This document shows positions 1 to 7,527 of a DNA stretch of 14,826 nucleotides, piece by piece. The position numbers and the translations under genes are program-made. The DNA lies in NCBI GenBank assembly GCA_030018715.1, contig JASEHN010000006.1:6626-21451 (forward strand), given 5' to 3'. The DNA comes from Thermodesulfobacteriota bacterium (GTDB lineage: Bacteria > Desulfobacterota > SM23-61). The notes below the pieces were generated by a model that made no database searches, had not been told where the DNA came from, and saw only the letters and a program-made list of their open reading frames with translations. Positions within the stretch are counted from its first letter, which is position 1; each line of letters starts with the position of its first letter.

Positions 1-604
1 GTTCCGGGAACGTCCCCTCATCAAAGCTTACAAACATTTCTTTTTCTCTTAAAAGGCTTAAGCCTTGGTTTTTAGAATTTAGGAGATCCCGCGAATATCC
101 CGGAGAGCCAGAAGATTCCCGACAATTCCTGAAACCTTTTCTGTTCTCCACCCATTCTTCCCAGTAGGCCAGAGGGGGTTGAAGGCCTTGCACCTCTTCT
201 TCCATTTGTTTCAGGTTGTTAAACATTCTCGAGGATATATATTCCATTCGGTTCCATGTGGTTTCGCAGGCATAAGGCAAAAGATCCCAGTATTCCTCCC
301 AGCCGTTAAGCAGGCCTGTTCCCATGATCAAAATCGGGTAAGGCCGTCCGAGGCTATCGCTGCTGTCCCTCACCAGGCCGCAAGCCAGGCCTTGCTTCTT
401 AAAGCCCCTGGCCCAAAATCGCCAGGAAAAAAATGAGTTAGAATTCTTTTTAACATCGCTCTGCTGATAGCCGCTTTTCACCCAATCGGAAAAACCCGCG
501 GCCAGCGGGTCGCCGTGGCTCAGGTTAAAGAAGTCTTTCATGCCCGGATGTTTGCCAAAAGCAGACCATTGCCAATGTTGGCCGGACTTTATTGATCCCA
601 ACAC
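1..604 (-). CDS. tagF: TagF-family T6SS accessory protein (partial, C-terminus beyond window)
   Basis: Reading the minus strand from a GTG at 604 gives 201 codons open to the window edge, so the 3' end is missing. Residues 17-25 read GKHPGMKDF, fitting the TagF N-terminal signature G-K-x-P-x-x-x-D-F, and DSLGRPYP at 83-90 fits the conserved 'GR-x-(F/Y)-P' strand. In known systems TagF is a cytoplasmic post-translational repressor of T6SS assembly, often acting with the threonine-phosphorylation pathway. The GTG lies inside the end of tssM (15-16 base overlap) with GAGGAA nine bases upstream, so translational coupling is likely; a TTG directly follows it. A run of seven T near codon 57 was checked and does not break the frame. 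The family assignment rests on motif recognition only; some TagF proteins carry a fused phosphatase domain, which cannot be judged here. Confidence 0.8.
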   Translation of the reverse strand, partial: MLGSIKSGQHWQWSAFGKHPGMKDFFNLSHGDPLAAGFSDWVKSGYQQSDVKKNSNSFFSWRFWARGFKKQGLACGLVRDSSDSLGRPYPILIMGTGLLNGWEEYWDLLPYACETTWNRMEYISSRMFNNLKQMEEEVQGLQPPLAYWEEWVENRKGFRNCRESSGSPGYSRDLLNSKNQGLSLLREKEMFVSFDEGTFPE

Positions 605-3600
605 TTAACAATATTCCTCGGCGCCTGCCTGGGCAGAGCGGCTATCTTCCCCATAACCGGCTGGTCTCCGCTAAATTCGTATTTTACCCTGATAAACTGT
701 ATGCCCAATCTTTCCAGGGCGGCCTTCTCTGCTGGAAATTCACTGGCGAAAAAAGTGCGTATTCCGCCCTTAAATTCCTGCAAAAACTCAGGGAAGGCCT
801 GAAAGCCGGGATACTTCTTTTTCAGGATGACATCGCCTACTTCGATCTGGAATAAAACGTCCCCGCAGGTATCTGGCGACCATTGGAAGGTCTTGCTCAC
901 CGGATAGTTGAAATTGACCAGGCTCTGCGCACTTCCCCCGCATTGAAGGTCCAGGCGAGTGCTCTGCGGTTGCAGTTTAGCCTGGGGATTGGCCGTGGTG
1001 GGGAAGGCTTTGATTAATAGGGAATAGCTGGTTTTGCTTACGGTTTGTTTGCCCGAAGCGCTCAGCCGGAGAAAAGAGAAAAACCCCGCATCAAGAGGAA
1101 TCGCTCCCCCCAGAACCTCTTTGGCATGATGCCCCCTTTGCACGCTCCAGCCGATGAAAGGAGCCGCCGGGCCCTTAACGAATTTCCACACCGGGCCTTC
1201 CTGGCTGAAAAGAAGCTGGGTTGCTTGCTGGTCGGTCGCTTCCTGAGTTTCCTTCAGAACCACCTGCTCCCATTGATTCTGCAGATGGCAGGCTGCTTCC
1301 ATCCGCACATAATAAGCATAAAATTCCAGGGGTCCGGCAATCATCTTCCAGAGGATATCTTCCGCTGGCTTCCCGCTGGGCATCGCGGCTTTTAACCTGG
1401 TTATAGCCGCCTGAGCGGCAAAGAAGGGGGATTTACTGGTGGCCGGATCTTCGCCAAACACCTGGGAAGCTAACTGAAAAGCCTGAGTTCTGGATGTAGC
1501 TGCCGGGGCGAGCGCCGTTAAGGCGGCGCGATATTCCTGATAGACCTTTACCGTTTGGGAAAGATCAACGGCCTCCACCCCTTCTTTTACCAGGCCTTTC
1601 TTTCCCTTGGCAATCAGCTTCTTTCCTTCTTCAGCAGCCTTGGCCAGCAGTCCTCCGGCAGCTCCGGGCGCTTTGGCTATTTGCAACTGGTAAACCTGGG
1701 TAAGCCAGGGAGGTATATGTTCCCCTTTGCTATAGGGGTCCAACTCCTGGGTTAACCGGTTTAAAAAATCAAAGTAAGGCGCCTGATCGGTGGACATCTT
1801 GACGGCCATCGGCTGCCATTCCTGTTTGGAGCGGAGTCTTTCAATGCCTTTGGGAAAGCGCATGCCAAACTGATACCAGGCCTCAAAACAGGCGTTCCGG
1901 TACCATTTCTCGAACTCGTCTTTTTGGTTGGCTAAGGCAAGCGGATCGGGAGGAGCAGATTCCACTTCTTTTAAGAAGATATCCATCATCTCCTTTCCCT
2001 TGCGGGTAAAAGCCGGGGGAATAATCGCTTCTCCGGGAGTCGGGCTTCCTCCCCAAAAATCTCCGAGGGTAACAGGAGCCAGGCCCTGTCCGTTGGCCCA
2101 TACGACTAACCAGCGCAGTTGACCCCCCTTCAAGCCCAGGAGATGTTTACACCACGACTGCAGGACGGCGATTTCTTTATTGATCTCTGCTGTGTCGGAA
2201 CGCCAGACCAGGTAATAAAGGTAGAGGTTGCCGAACTTTTTCTTCACTTCCGCAGGAGTTGCTTTTTCCGCTGCGCCCATGGGTGGTTCATAAGAAGGTT
2301 GGGGCTTCTTTTGCAGAGTTTCCAGTCCCTGACCTTCCAGACGGGCTTTCAGGAGACCAATGCGCCTAACCAGGTGAGCAATGTATGGCCCGATAGCTTC
2401 ATCCGGAACAGCGTCGGTCAACTTGGCCAGCACTCCCCCCATCTGTTTATCAAAGGAGGCCAAAAAGCTTTTCTGGAACAGGGTGCAATATTTTTCCTTA
2501 AGGCCGACCTCCACTTTTATGCTCTCGTGCAACCCGAACCTGGGGACCAGCCAGCCGCGGTTTTCCTCCTCCACCCGGAGAATGGCCTGGCGAAAGCGTT
2601 CCATGGTGTTTAAATCAGTCAGGATCTCTCCCTGTAAAACCGGGGGTTTGGCAAACTCATGAGAGACTTCCCGTAAGGTTTTAAGGTTTTTAACGAAAGA
2701 GAAGCTGAGGAGGCCGCAAACCGCTATTCCCAGGGTAACCCAGGCAACCAATCCCAAATTTCTGGTAAGAGTTTGCCACTGCATGGCCCGCTGGGTGGGA
2801 GCCAGAAGTCCCCTCTCCCCGGGCAAAATCTTGGCAAAGAAGTCATGAAGAAAGAGCCCTTTGTTGGTGCCGGGCAATACCTCTTTTTCCCCGATGAGTC
2901 TCAGCTCCTTTAAGAAATGGGAATAGGGGGTGCCTTCCTGGCGCCCGCTGCTGAAGAAGAGTCCCCGCAAAGTCGGGGTTTCCTGGTAAGGATTTGCCCG
3001 AAAGGCAACGTCCATGAAGGTTCCCAGACCTCGCTTCAGGTGGTCAAACTCTTCAGGGAAAAGAAGAAGACCAGGATCAACGGTCTTGGAGGGCGTTTGA
3101 TGTAAAAGAAGAATTCTAAGGTGGCGCAGATGTTCACCGATCGTGTTCAAAGCCCTATCCAGGAAGGAAGTAACCTCCGCCGCTAAATCTTTCTTAATGA
3201 CCCCCATGGCCTGGTCTAAGTTTTTAGCAGGGAGGCGGTCGCAAAATTGGGCCATTCCTTGAACCAAATCACATTTGGTTACCATAATGTACACAGGAAC
3301 TTTGGTTCCCAATACCCGCATCAGTTCTTCTATGCGCCGGCGGATATTGCGGCCATCTTCTTCCAGGGTCTGGGGAGAGGCCCCCAATAGCTTGTCGGCT
3401 GCCAGGGTGACAATCAGGCCGTTCAAGGGTTCTTTTCCCCGATATTTAATCAGCAGGTTCAAGAATCTTTGCCACTCTTCTTTATCCCGGCCTTCGTCGA
3501 TGGGGATGGCGTATCTTCCGGCCGTATCTAAAATTATGGCCTGTTCAAAAAACCACCAATCGCAATTTCTTGTGCCCGATATGCCGGAAGTCCTGGTGAA

Positions 3601-4044
3601 CTCGGCAAAAGGCGAGGAAAGGCGGGCGCTGCTGATGGCCGTCGTTTTTCCTGAACCGCTTTCGCCGATCACCATATACCAGGGGAGAACATAGAGCGGG
3701 TTTCCGAACTTTCTCAGGTGGGAACGGCGTAAGGTATCGATGGCCTCTTTCCAGCGAACCTGAAGCTCTTGCAGGTCTTCCCTTTCTTTGCCGGCGAGAC
3801 TCTTCATGTGAGCTTCATCCTGCTCTATAACCTGCTGGACAAAGCGCTGCTCCCGGCGCCTCAGCAATATTTTTCTAAGGAAGAGAAAACCGATTCCCAG
3901 GCTAAGCAGGCTAAGGAGGAGGAAGATCCCTACCCACCAGGGCCAGTTAAGGAGATATACCGCCCCGAAGATGAGCAGGATGGCCAGGAGTACGGCGGCA
4001 ATAATAAGGAAAATTTTAACAAATTTTAATAATGTGTCTTTCAT
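589..4044 (-). CDS. tssM: T6SS inner-membrane protein TssM (IcmF family)
   Basis: TssM spans the inner membrane and periplasm, joining TssL to the outer-membrane lipoprotein TssJ to form the T6SS envelope-spanning channel. The 1151-residue length is normal for the family. Two membrane segments lie at about 7-31 and 34-56, followed by a cytoplasmic NTPase-like domain with an intact Walker A (GESGSGKTT, 127-135), Walker B (ILDTAG, 171-176) and a TKCD base-specificity motif (256-259). A third membrane segment is at about 431-451, and the remainder is the large periplasmic IcmF-related region and C-terminal domain. NPYQETPTLRGLFFSSG (351-367) matches the conserved IcmF 'RGLFF-S/T-G' stretch. The ATG follows the tssL TAA with no gap, so the two are surely coupled. 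Because the Walker motifs are not degenerate, ATP binding is plausible. No frameshift is seen. Confidence 0.97.
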   Translation of the reverse strand: MKDTLLKFVKIFLIIAAVLLAILLIFGAVYLLNWPWWVGIFLLLSLLSLGIGFLFLRKILLRRREQRFVQQVIEQDEAHMKSLAGKEREDLQELQVRWKEAIDTLRRSHLRKFGNPLYVLPWYMVIGESGSGKTTAISSARLSSPFAEFTRTSGISGTRNCDWWFFEQAIILDTAGRYAIPIDEGRDKEEWQRFLNLLIKYRGKEPLNGLIVTLAADKLLGASPQTLEEDGRNIRRRIEELMRVLGTKVPVYIMVTKCDLVQGMAQFCDRLPAKNLDQAMGVIKKDLAAEVTSFLDRALNTIGEHLRHLRILLLHQTPSKTVDPGLLLFPEEFDHLKRGLGTFMDVAFRANPYQETPTLRGLFFSSGRQEGTPYSHFLKELRLIGEKEVLPGTNKGLFLHDFFAKILPGERGLLAPTQRAMQWQTLTRNLGLVAWVTLGIAVCGLLSFSFVKNLKTLREVSHEFAKPPVLQGEILTDLNTMERFRQAILRVEEENRGWLVPRFGLHESIKVEVGLKEKYCTLFQKSFLASFDKQMGGVLAKLTDAVPDEAIGPYIAHLVRRIGLLKARLEGQGLETLQKKPQPSYEPPMGAAEKATPAEVKKKFGNLYLYYLVWRSDTAEINKEIAVLQSWCKHLLGLKGGQLRWLVVWANGQGLAPVTLGDFWGGSPTPGEAIIPPAFTRKGKEMMDIFLKEVESAPPDPLALANQKDEFEKWYRNACFEAWYQFGMRFPKGIERLRSKQEWQPMAVKMSTDQAPYFDFLNRLTQELDPYSKGEHIPPWLTQVYQLQIAKAPGAAGGLLAKAAEEGKKLIAKGKKGLVKEGVEAVDLSQTVKVYQEYRAALTALAPAATSRTQAFQLASQVFGEDPATSKSPFFAAQAAITRLKAAMPSGKPAEDILWKMIAGPLEFYAYYVRMEAACHLQNQWEQVVLKETQEATDQQATQLLFSQEGPVWKFVKGPAAPFIGWSVQRGHHAKEVLGGAIPLDAGFFSFLRLSASGKQTVSKTSYSLLIKAFPTTANPQAKLQPQSTRLDLQCGGSAQSLVNFNYPVSKTFQWSPDTCGDVLFQIEVGDVILKKKYPGFQAFPEFLQEFKGGIRTFFASEFPAEKAALERLGIQFIRVKYEFSGDQPVMGKIAALPRQAPRNIVKCWDQ

Positions 4045-4734
4045 TTAGGGCCCCCTGAATAAAAAATTTTCTCCCACGCCTTTTAAAACAAATCGGTAAA
4101 TCATAAAGAGCGCCCCAAAAAGGATTACGGGTGCGACTAAAGTGGCAGCCGTTAAAAGGGAAAAAGGGAATCTCTGCTTGGGGGGGCTGATCCCGACTGT
4201 TTCCGCGGGGTAAGCTTCCGGAAAAAGTTCTGTCCGTTCCAGGGAGGGAATTCCGACCGAACTTCCCGCCAGGAGCTTTAAATTGGAAGTCTTGAGCTGT
4301 TCTAAAAGAGCCTCGTCACCGGCCTGACAAAATCGTCCCGCAAAACCGAGAGCCAGGCAGAGATAATAAACTTCCCGGACATCTCTTTGATGGGGGCCGA
4401 GAGCGTTTAAGCGCTCGAAGAACTCCTCTCCGGCCTCGGTGGTCTGGTAATAGACGCGCTGGAGTTGTTCTCTCTGCCATTGTTGCTTCTGATTCCAGGA
4501 AGAATTGAGAATGGCTTCATCAATCCAGGAGCAAATGGCGAAGCGCGCTCCGTCATAGTCCTCCTGGGAGAAAAGGCCTTTTTTCAGGCAATCCCCGCTC
4601 TGCCCCAGGAGACGAAAAATATCCGCTTTGACCTGGTCATACGGCGGTTGCTTCACGGCCGCCGTTTTCAGGAAGTAGACCACATAAGCGATAACCGGCA
4701 TAAAACAATCGGTGAGATGCATAATAAACTCCAT
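4045..4734 (-). CDS. tssL: T6SS inner-membrane protein TssL (DotU family), short form
   Basis: TssL is the cytoplasm-facing partner of TssM in the T6SS membrane complex. The protein has 229 residues: a helical DotU domain with ARFAICSWIDEAIL (63-76), EEFF (103-106) and EVYYLCLALGFAGRF (121-135), then one membrane anchor at about 191-213. There is no C-terminal OmpA-like peptidoglycan-binding domain, so this is the short form. Just before the anchor, residues 178-184 read ETVGISP, almost the same as the repeated motif in the 709-residue protein upstream (see findings). Two starts are possible: ATG at 4734, preceded by GAGG that belongs to the palindromic repeat in the gap, or ATG at 4722, preceded by GGAG at 6 bases and giving MHLTDCFMPVIAYV, a more family-like N-terminus. 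The upstream one is reported only as the longest reading. Confidence 0.95.
   Translation of the reverse strand: MEFIMHLTDCFMPVIAYVVYFLKTAAVKQPPYDQVKADIFRLLGQSGDCLKKGLFSQEDYDGARFAICSWIDEAILNSSWNQKQQWQREQLQRVYYQTTEAGEEFFERLNALGPHQRDVREVYYLCLALGFAGRFCQAGDEALLEQLKTSNLKLLAGSSVGIPSLERTELFPEAYPAETVGISPPKQRFPFSLLTAATLVAPVILFGALFMIYRFVLKGVGENFLFRGP
4183..4203 (-). other. ETVGISP motif in TssL, candidate phospho-threonine site
   Basis: Codons 178-184 of tssL encode E-T-V-G-I-S-P, located in the cytoplasmic linker 7-8 residues before the predicted membrane anchor. It matches the consensus E-T-(V/I)-x-(I/L/V)-(A/S/T)-P of the five motifs in the protein encoded at 7511-9640. In Agrobacterium tumefaciens, TssL is phosphorylated on an N-terminal threonine and then bound by the FHA protein Fha; the site here is at a different position. 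Function is inferred. Confidence 0.5.
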
Positions 4735-4737
4735 CGT

Positions 4738-4791
4738 CCCCTCACCCCCGCCCTCTCCCCCGTTTGCGGGGGAGAGGGGAAGGGTGAGGGG
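4738..4791. repeat. GC-rich REP-like palindrome in the tssK-tssL gap
   Basis: This 54-base imperfect palindrome has an outer 10-bp stem (CCCCTCACCC at 4738-4747 with GGGTGAGGGG at 4782-4791) and an inner 11-bp stem (CCCTCTCCCCC at 4751-4761 with GGGGGAGAGGG at 4768-4778), closed by a small loop. The 'CCCTCACCC...CCCTCTCCCC' pattern is a dispersed intergenic repeat class common in many bacterial genomes, usually regarded as REP-like. On the minus strand the repeat ends three bases before the first tssL ATG, and its GTGAGGGG arm can serve as that codon's ribosome binding site. It has no T-run, so it is not a standard terminator. Confidence 0.85.
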
Positions 4792-4814
4792 GCATTAACT
4801 TGAAATTTTCATTT

Positions 4815-4830
4815 TACATTTTGCAATGTA
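4815..4830 (-). other. Small hairpin directly after tssK stop
   Basis: On the minus strand TACATT-GCAA-AATGTA forms a perfect 6-bp stem closed by a GNRA-type tetraloop, starting one base after the tssK stop codon. No U-run follows, so it may protect or process the mRNA rather than terminate it. It is short and AT-rich, and could be chance. Confidence 0.3.
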
Positions 4831-4831
4831 T

Positions 4832-6223
4832 TTATGATCTTCCCACCACCATCATCTCTACCTCCAGATCTTCCGGAGCGCGGTCCCAATAGAGGGCAAT
4901 GTTATTGCCTTTTTTCACGGAAGACCAATGGTCGCTATGATGATCCACTTGAAAATAAATACAGGAAGCTCTCCGGGGTAACTCTTGGGGCGGAACCGGC
5001 AGATGCTCCAACCCTATCCCCGGAAGAGCCCGGGCGATCAGGATGGGTAAAGATTCCCTCGAGCTCAACTTGGCCGTTGTGGTCAGGGACTGAAGCAAAG
5101 CTTTAGGGTCTTCTTCTGTTTTCAGGACCAAATAGAATCGATTGCGCCCTTCAAAAAGGGACGGGTTCAATTCGGCTGCGAAGTACGTGCCGTCATAAAT
5201 GAGGCGAATGACATATTCCGGCCCGGCGGTAATTTCATCCAGCAACTGCGAGAGCAGGGTTTGAGCCGCCGAAAAACATTCCCATAAATTGCGGTGGTCA
5301 TAAATCGGGAGAACGCGGCTCCCGCTTTTCAATTCTCCCAGTACGTTTACCCTCTCCGAGAAAGAAGAGAGCTCCCCGATGACCTGCCGTAAAGATCCGT
5401 AAACCCACCAGGGATGCACCTGCTTCGCCTCGGCAAAATGAAAAAGGAGCGGGACATAGCGGCTGAGGGATCTTAGAGCGAGGAGGTAAACCATGTCCCG
5501 GGTTCCGAACTCGGCAGTCTGAATCCCTCGCTGGCTTTTATATTCCTCCAGCTGGTGGCAGCGGCCGGCAAGTTGATCACTGATTTCTTTTATCATCTTC
5601 TGCAGGGGCTCCGCACTCGAAATCATCAGGCAGGGAGGAATGAAACGCTCGGATAATCTTATTTCTGCGCCCGCTCTTTCCAGTTGGGCGAAGGGAAGCA
5701 GTACATAATCACCCAATTGAGCCGATTCGGTTTCCCAGAATATTTTGAGGGCGTAATACAGCCTTTTCACCCGGCCCTCCGGCCCGCCGGCATGCAGGTC
5801 CTGCACCTCGTCCGGATCAGCAATGGTGACGAAACGGGTGGGCACTTCCGCAATATTCTCAAATTTGGGGAGGATCGTTACGTTTTCCCCGGTTTGGGTA
5901 AATTTTTTAAGCCCGATATAGACGGTAAAAGGCTTACCTCCTTCTACCCAGGCTTCGTTAAAAGAGCGAGCTTCAATGAGGGCGTTGCCGGGCAAGACCG
6001 CATAAGTTCCATCGGTGAATAAAAATTCACCCCGTAGAGGATTGAAGGTGCGGTTGGCCAATCCTCCCTTCTGGATTTCCGACGCCCCCACCCCCCAAAA
6101 ATGGGGTTGGAGGAAATCATAAAAAGGGGTCAGAAGGGATTGAAAGGACAAATCAAGCAACTGAAAGTGTTGCGGCTGTAAGAACAGGCCTTGATGCCAG
6201 AACAGAGGTCTTTGGATATCCAT
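4832..6223 (-). CDS. tssK: T6SS baseplate protein TssK
   Basis: TssK is the cytoplasmic trimeric adaptor that fixes the T6SS baseplate (TssE/F/G/VgrG) to the TssJLM membrane complex. The 463-residue length fits the family (about 440-460). The N-terminus PLFWHQGLFLQPQHFQ (6-21) is the diagnostic TssK opening 'W-x-x-G-x-F-L-x-P-Q-H-F'. The rest is without obvious membrane segments or disruption. The ATG at 6223 has AAGGG a few bases upstream and lies 10 bases after the tssJ stop, within one operon. Downstream, unlike the other junctions, a 97-base gap with two hairpins separates it from tssL. Confidence 0.95.
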   Translation of the reverse strand: MDIQRPLFWHQGLFLQPQHFQLLDLSFQSLLTPFYDFLQPHFWGVGASEIQKGGLANRTFNPLRGEFLFTDGTYAVLPGNALIEARSFNEAWVEGGKPFTVYIGLKKFTQTGENVTILPKFENIAEVPTRFVTIADPDEVQDLHAGGPEGRVKRLYYALKIFWETESAQLGDYVLLPFAQLERAGAEIRLSERFIPPCLMISSAEPLQKMIKEISDQLAGRCHQLEEYKSQRGIQTAEFGTRDMVYLLALRSLSRYVPLLFHFAEAKQVHPWWVYGSLRQVIGELSSFSERVNVLGELKSGSRVLPIYDHRNLWECFSAAQTLLSQLLDEITAGPEYVIRLIYDGTYFAAELNPSLFEGRNRFYLVLKTEEDPKALLQSLTTTAKLSSRESLPILIARALPGIGLEHLPVPPQELPRRASCIYFQVDHHSDHWSSVKKGNNIALYWDRAPEDLEVEMMVVGRS

Positions 6224-6233
6224 TATTTTCCCT

Positions 6234-6776
6234 TTATTTTCCCTTGAGGCCTAAAATTTCTTGCGGGCCCAGATAAAGCTCCATGTTGAGCGTTCCCGGT
6301 TTGACCGTTCTCGTTTTACTAAGCCAGCCTGTTACTTCTTCCAGAACAGGAATCTGCTGCAGCCTGATAACGCGATCTTTTTGGAGGAGGTAATAGCCGG
6401 CGACAATCCCAACGTATTTAGCGTTCTCCGCCCGGTCTAACAGCAGAGTCGAATCCTGCCCTGGCTGAACCACCAATCTCTTTGAACTGACCACTGCCGG
6501 GTCAAAGCGGCCGCACTCCAACAGTTTGGATAGCCCTTCTTTTTCTTCCTTCAGCTGATTAAAGGCATTGGGGTCCCCAAGCTGATAAACGCAGATAAGC
6601 AGGGTGTGGGGACTGCCTTCGTAAAGATTTAACTTGGCATCGCTTTTCATCTGCAGCCGGATGGCGTCTTTTTCATAACGCCATTCCGGCGTCGGCAAAA
6701 TCGCCGGTTTGGAAGCGCAGGAAACAATCAGTAATAAAAAGCACAAAAGAAAAAACTTTTCAAGAAATTTTTTCAT
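6234..6776 (-). CDS. tssJ: T6SS outer-membrane lipoprotein TssJ
   Basis: TssJ is the lipoprotein that anchors the periplasmic part of TssM at the outer membrane. From the ATG at 6776 the protein is 180 residues: a basic start (MKKFLEK), a hydrophobic signal core, and the lipobox I-V-S-C with Cys20 as lipidation site, followed by Ala-Ser, which lacks the Asp+2 inner-membrane retention signal. The mature part fits TssJ: LNLYEGSPHTLLICVYQLGDPNAF, then LVVQPGQD and AKYVGIVAGYY strands. An in-frame start 16 codons upstream (6824) would put a charged extension before the signal peptide and is rejected; the 6776 start has GAGGGG just upstream. It overlaps the preceding gene by 17 bases, implying translational coupling. 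Confidence 0.93.
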   Translation of the reverse strand: MKKFLEKFFLLCFLLLIVSCASKPAILPTPEWRYEKDAIRLQMKSDAKLNLYEGSPHTLLICVYQLGDPNAFNQLKEEKEGLSKLLECGRFDPAVVSSKRLVVQPGQDSTLLLDRAENAKYVGIVAGYYLLQKDRVIRLQQIPVLEEVTGWLSKTRTVKPGTLNMELYLGPQEILGLKGK

Positions 6777-7527
6777 GTTCCCCTCTCTGGACTGCCATAT
6801 ATAATTTTTGACAATCTTTCTCAAATTCTCTTAACAGGTCCTCCAAAAAACGGCCTGATTCGTGCCAGCTTTTGCACTTCAGGAATTTTTCTTTATAAAT
6901 GTCGAAAAGCTTGGCCTTGCGCAAGGGGCCAAACTCCAGCCCCCCCTCAGCCTCGGCGGCAATCCGCTCCGGATCTATTTCTTTCAATACTTCCCCAACT
7001 TTGGTATGGGCGGCAAGACGAAAAGCCCGGTGGGAAACTAAAAAGGCATCTTTAATCTGATCAAGATAATTTTGCAAAGAGTCCGGCTGCCCTTTCCCTT
7101 CCAGATTAGAACCAAGGATCAAGCGGATCGTTTCCATCTGGGCCTGCTTTCCCCAAAGGGTAGAGTGGATCACGCCGATGATCTGGTTTAAGGTGTCAAA
7201 GACGGTATTCAAGGAACGGGCCAGCTTTTCCAAAAATTCTTCGGAGGACAGGTCGAGCATGGAGACTCTTTTCCCTAAAAGCAAGGAGAGCAGGCGCGCA
7301 GTCTCCCCTGCTCCGGTCCCTTGCGGGACATGGCCTGGGGCGGAAACCTCAAATTGCTTGCTAAGTTTCTGGAGAAGGTTTAACCGCTCCAGATCAGGGC
7401 AGTCTTTCCATTTCTTTTTCAGGAAGGTTTCGATCATAATTTCCGATTGCTCAGAATCTGCTTCATAAACCGTCCTGATTTCGGCGGCTAATTGCTCCAG
7501 GGCCATGGAATTATCTTTTGCTCCCAT
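6760..7527 (-). CDS. Stand-alone TagH C-terminal-like T6SS accessory protein without FHA domain
   Basis: This 255-residue soluble, charged, mostly helical protein has no signal peptide or membrane segment. Residues about 105-245 resemble the C-terminal domain of T6SS FHA proteins (TagH/VasC type). The resemblance runs in order: a helix with a 'LIRGR/LWGK' position (STLWGKQAQMETIRLILGSN), a loop with 'SLQNYLDQIKDAFLVSHRAFRLAAHTKVGEVLKEIDPERI' (corresponding to 'EAIEEAFDDLKAHQLALLAGMRAALEALLERFDPE'), and 'FDIYKEKFLKC' followed by a helix ending 'LLREFEKDCQKLY', like the family's 'LF-x-x-F-x-x-AYE'. The usual N-terminal FHA domain is absent; instead there is a helical N-terminus. The match is from memory of the family, without an alignment. 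The gene overlaps its neighbours on both sides by 17 bases. No strong ribosome binding site precedes the ATG at 7527; a second ATG is seven codons on. Confidence 0.6.
   Translation of the reverse strand: MGAKDNSMALEQLAAEIRTVYEADSEQSEIMIETFLKKKWKDCPDLERLNLLQKLSKQFEVSAPGHVPQGTGAGETARLLSLLLGKRVSMLDLSSEEFLEKLARSLNTVFDTLNQIIGVIHSTLWGKQAQMETIRLILGSNLEGKGQPDSLQNYLDQIKDAFLVSHRAFRLAAHTKVGEVLKEIDPERIAAEAEGGLEFGPLRKAKLFDIYKEKFLKCKSWHESGRFLEDLLREFEKDCQKLYMAVQRGEHEKIS

Noticed and set aside
420..445. Possible frameshift at a run of T (minus strand) in tagF
   Set aside because: Careful counting gives seven T, which reads Ser-Phe-Phe-Ser-Trp in frame; the sequence stays open and family-like to the window edge.
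2119..2613. Longest plus-strand open frames (for example 164 codons here, 139 codons at 3275-3694)
   Set aside because: They lie opposite tssM, lack ribosome binding sites and recognisable motifs, and are antisense shadows of the real gene.
6777..6824. Upstream in-frame start of tssJ
   Set aside because: It would add 16 charged residues before the lipoprotein signal peptide; the downstream ATG gives a normal signal peptide and has a ribosome binding site.
7097..7127. ETIRL in the TagH-like protein as another phospho-motif
   Set aside because: It lies in a predicted helix, lacks the closing Ala/Ser/Thr-Pro, and ETxx(I/L/V) alone is expected by chance.
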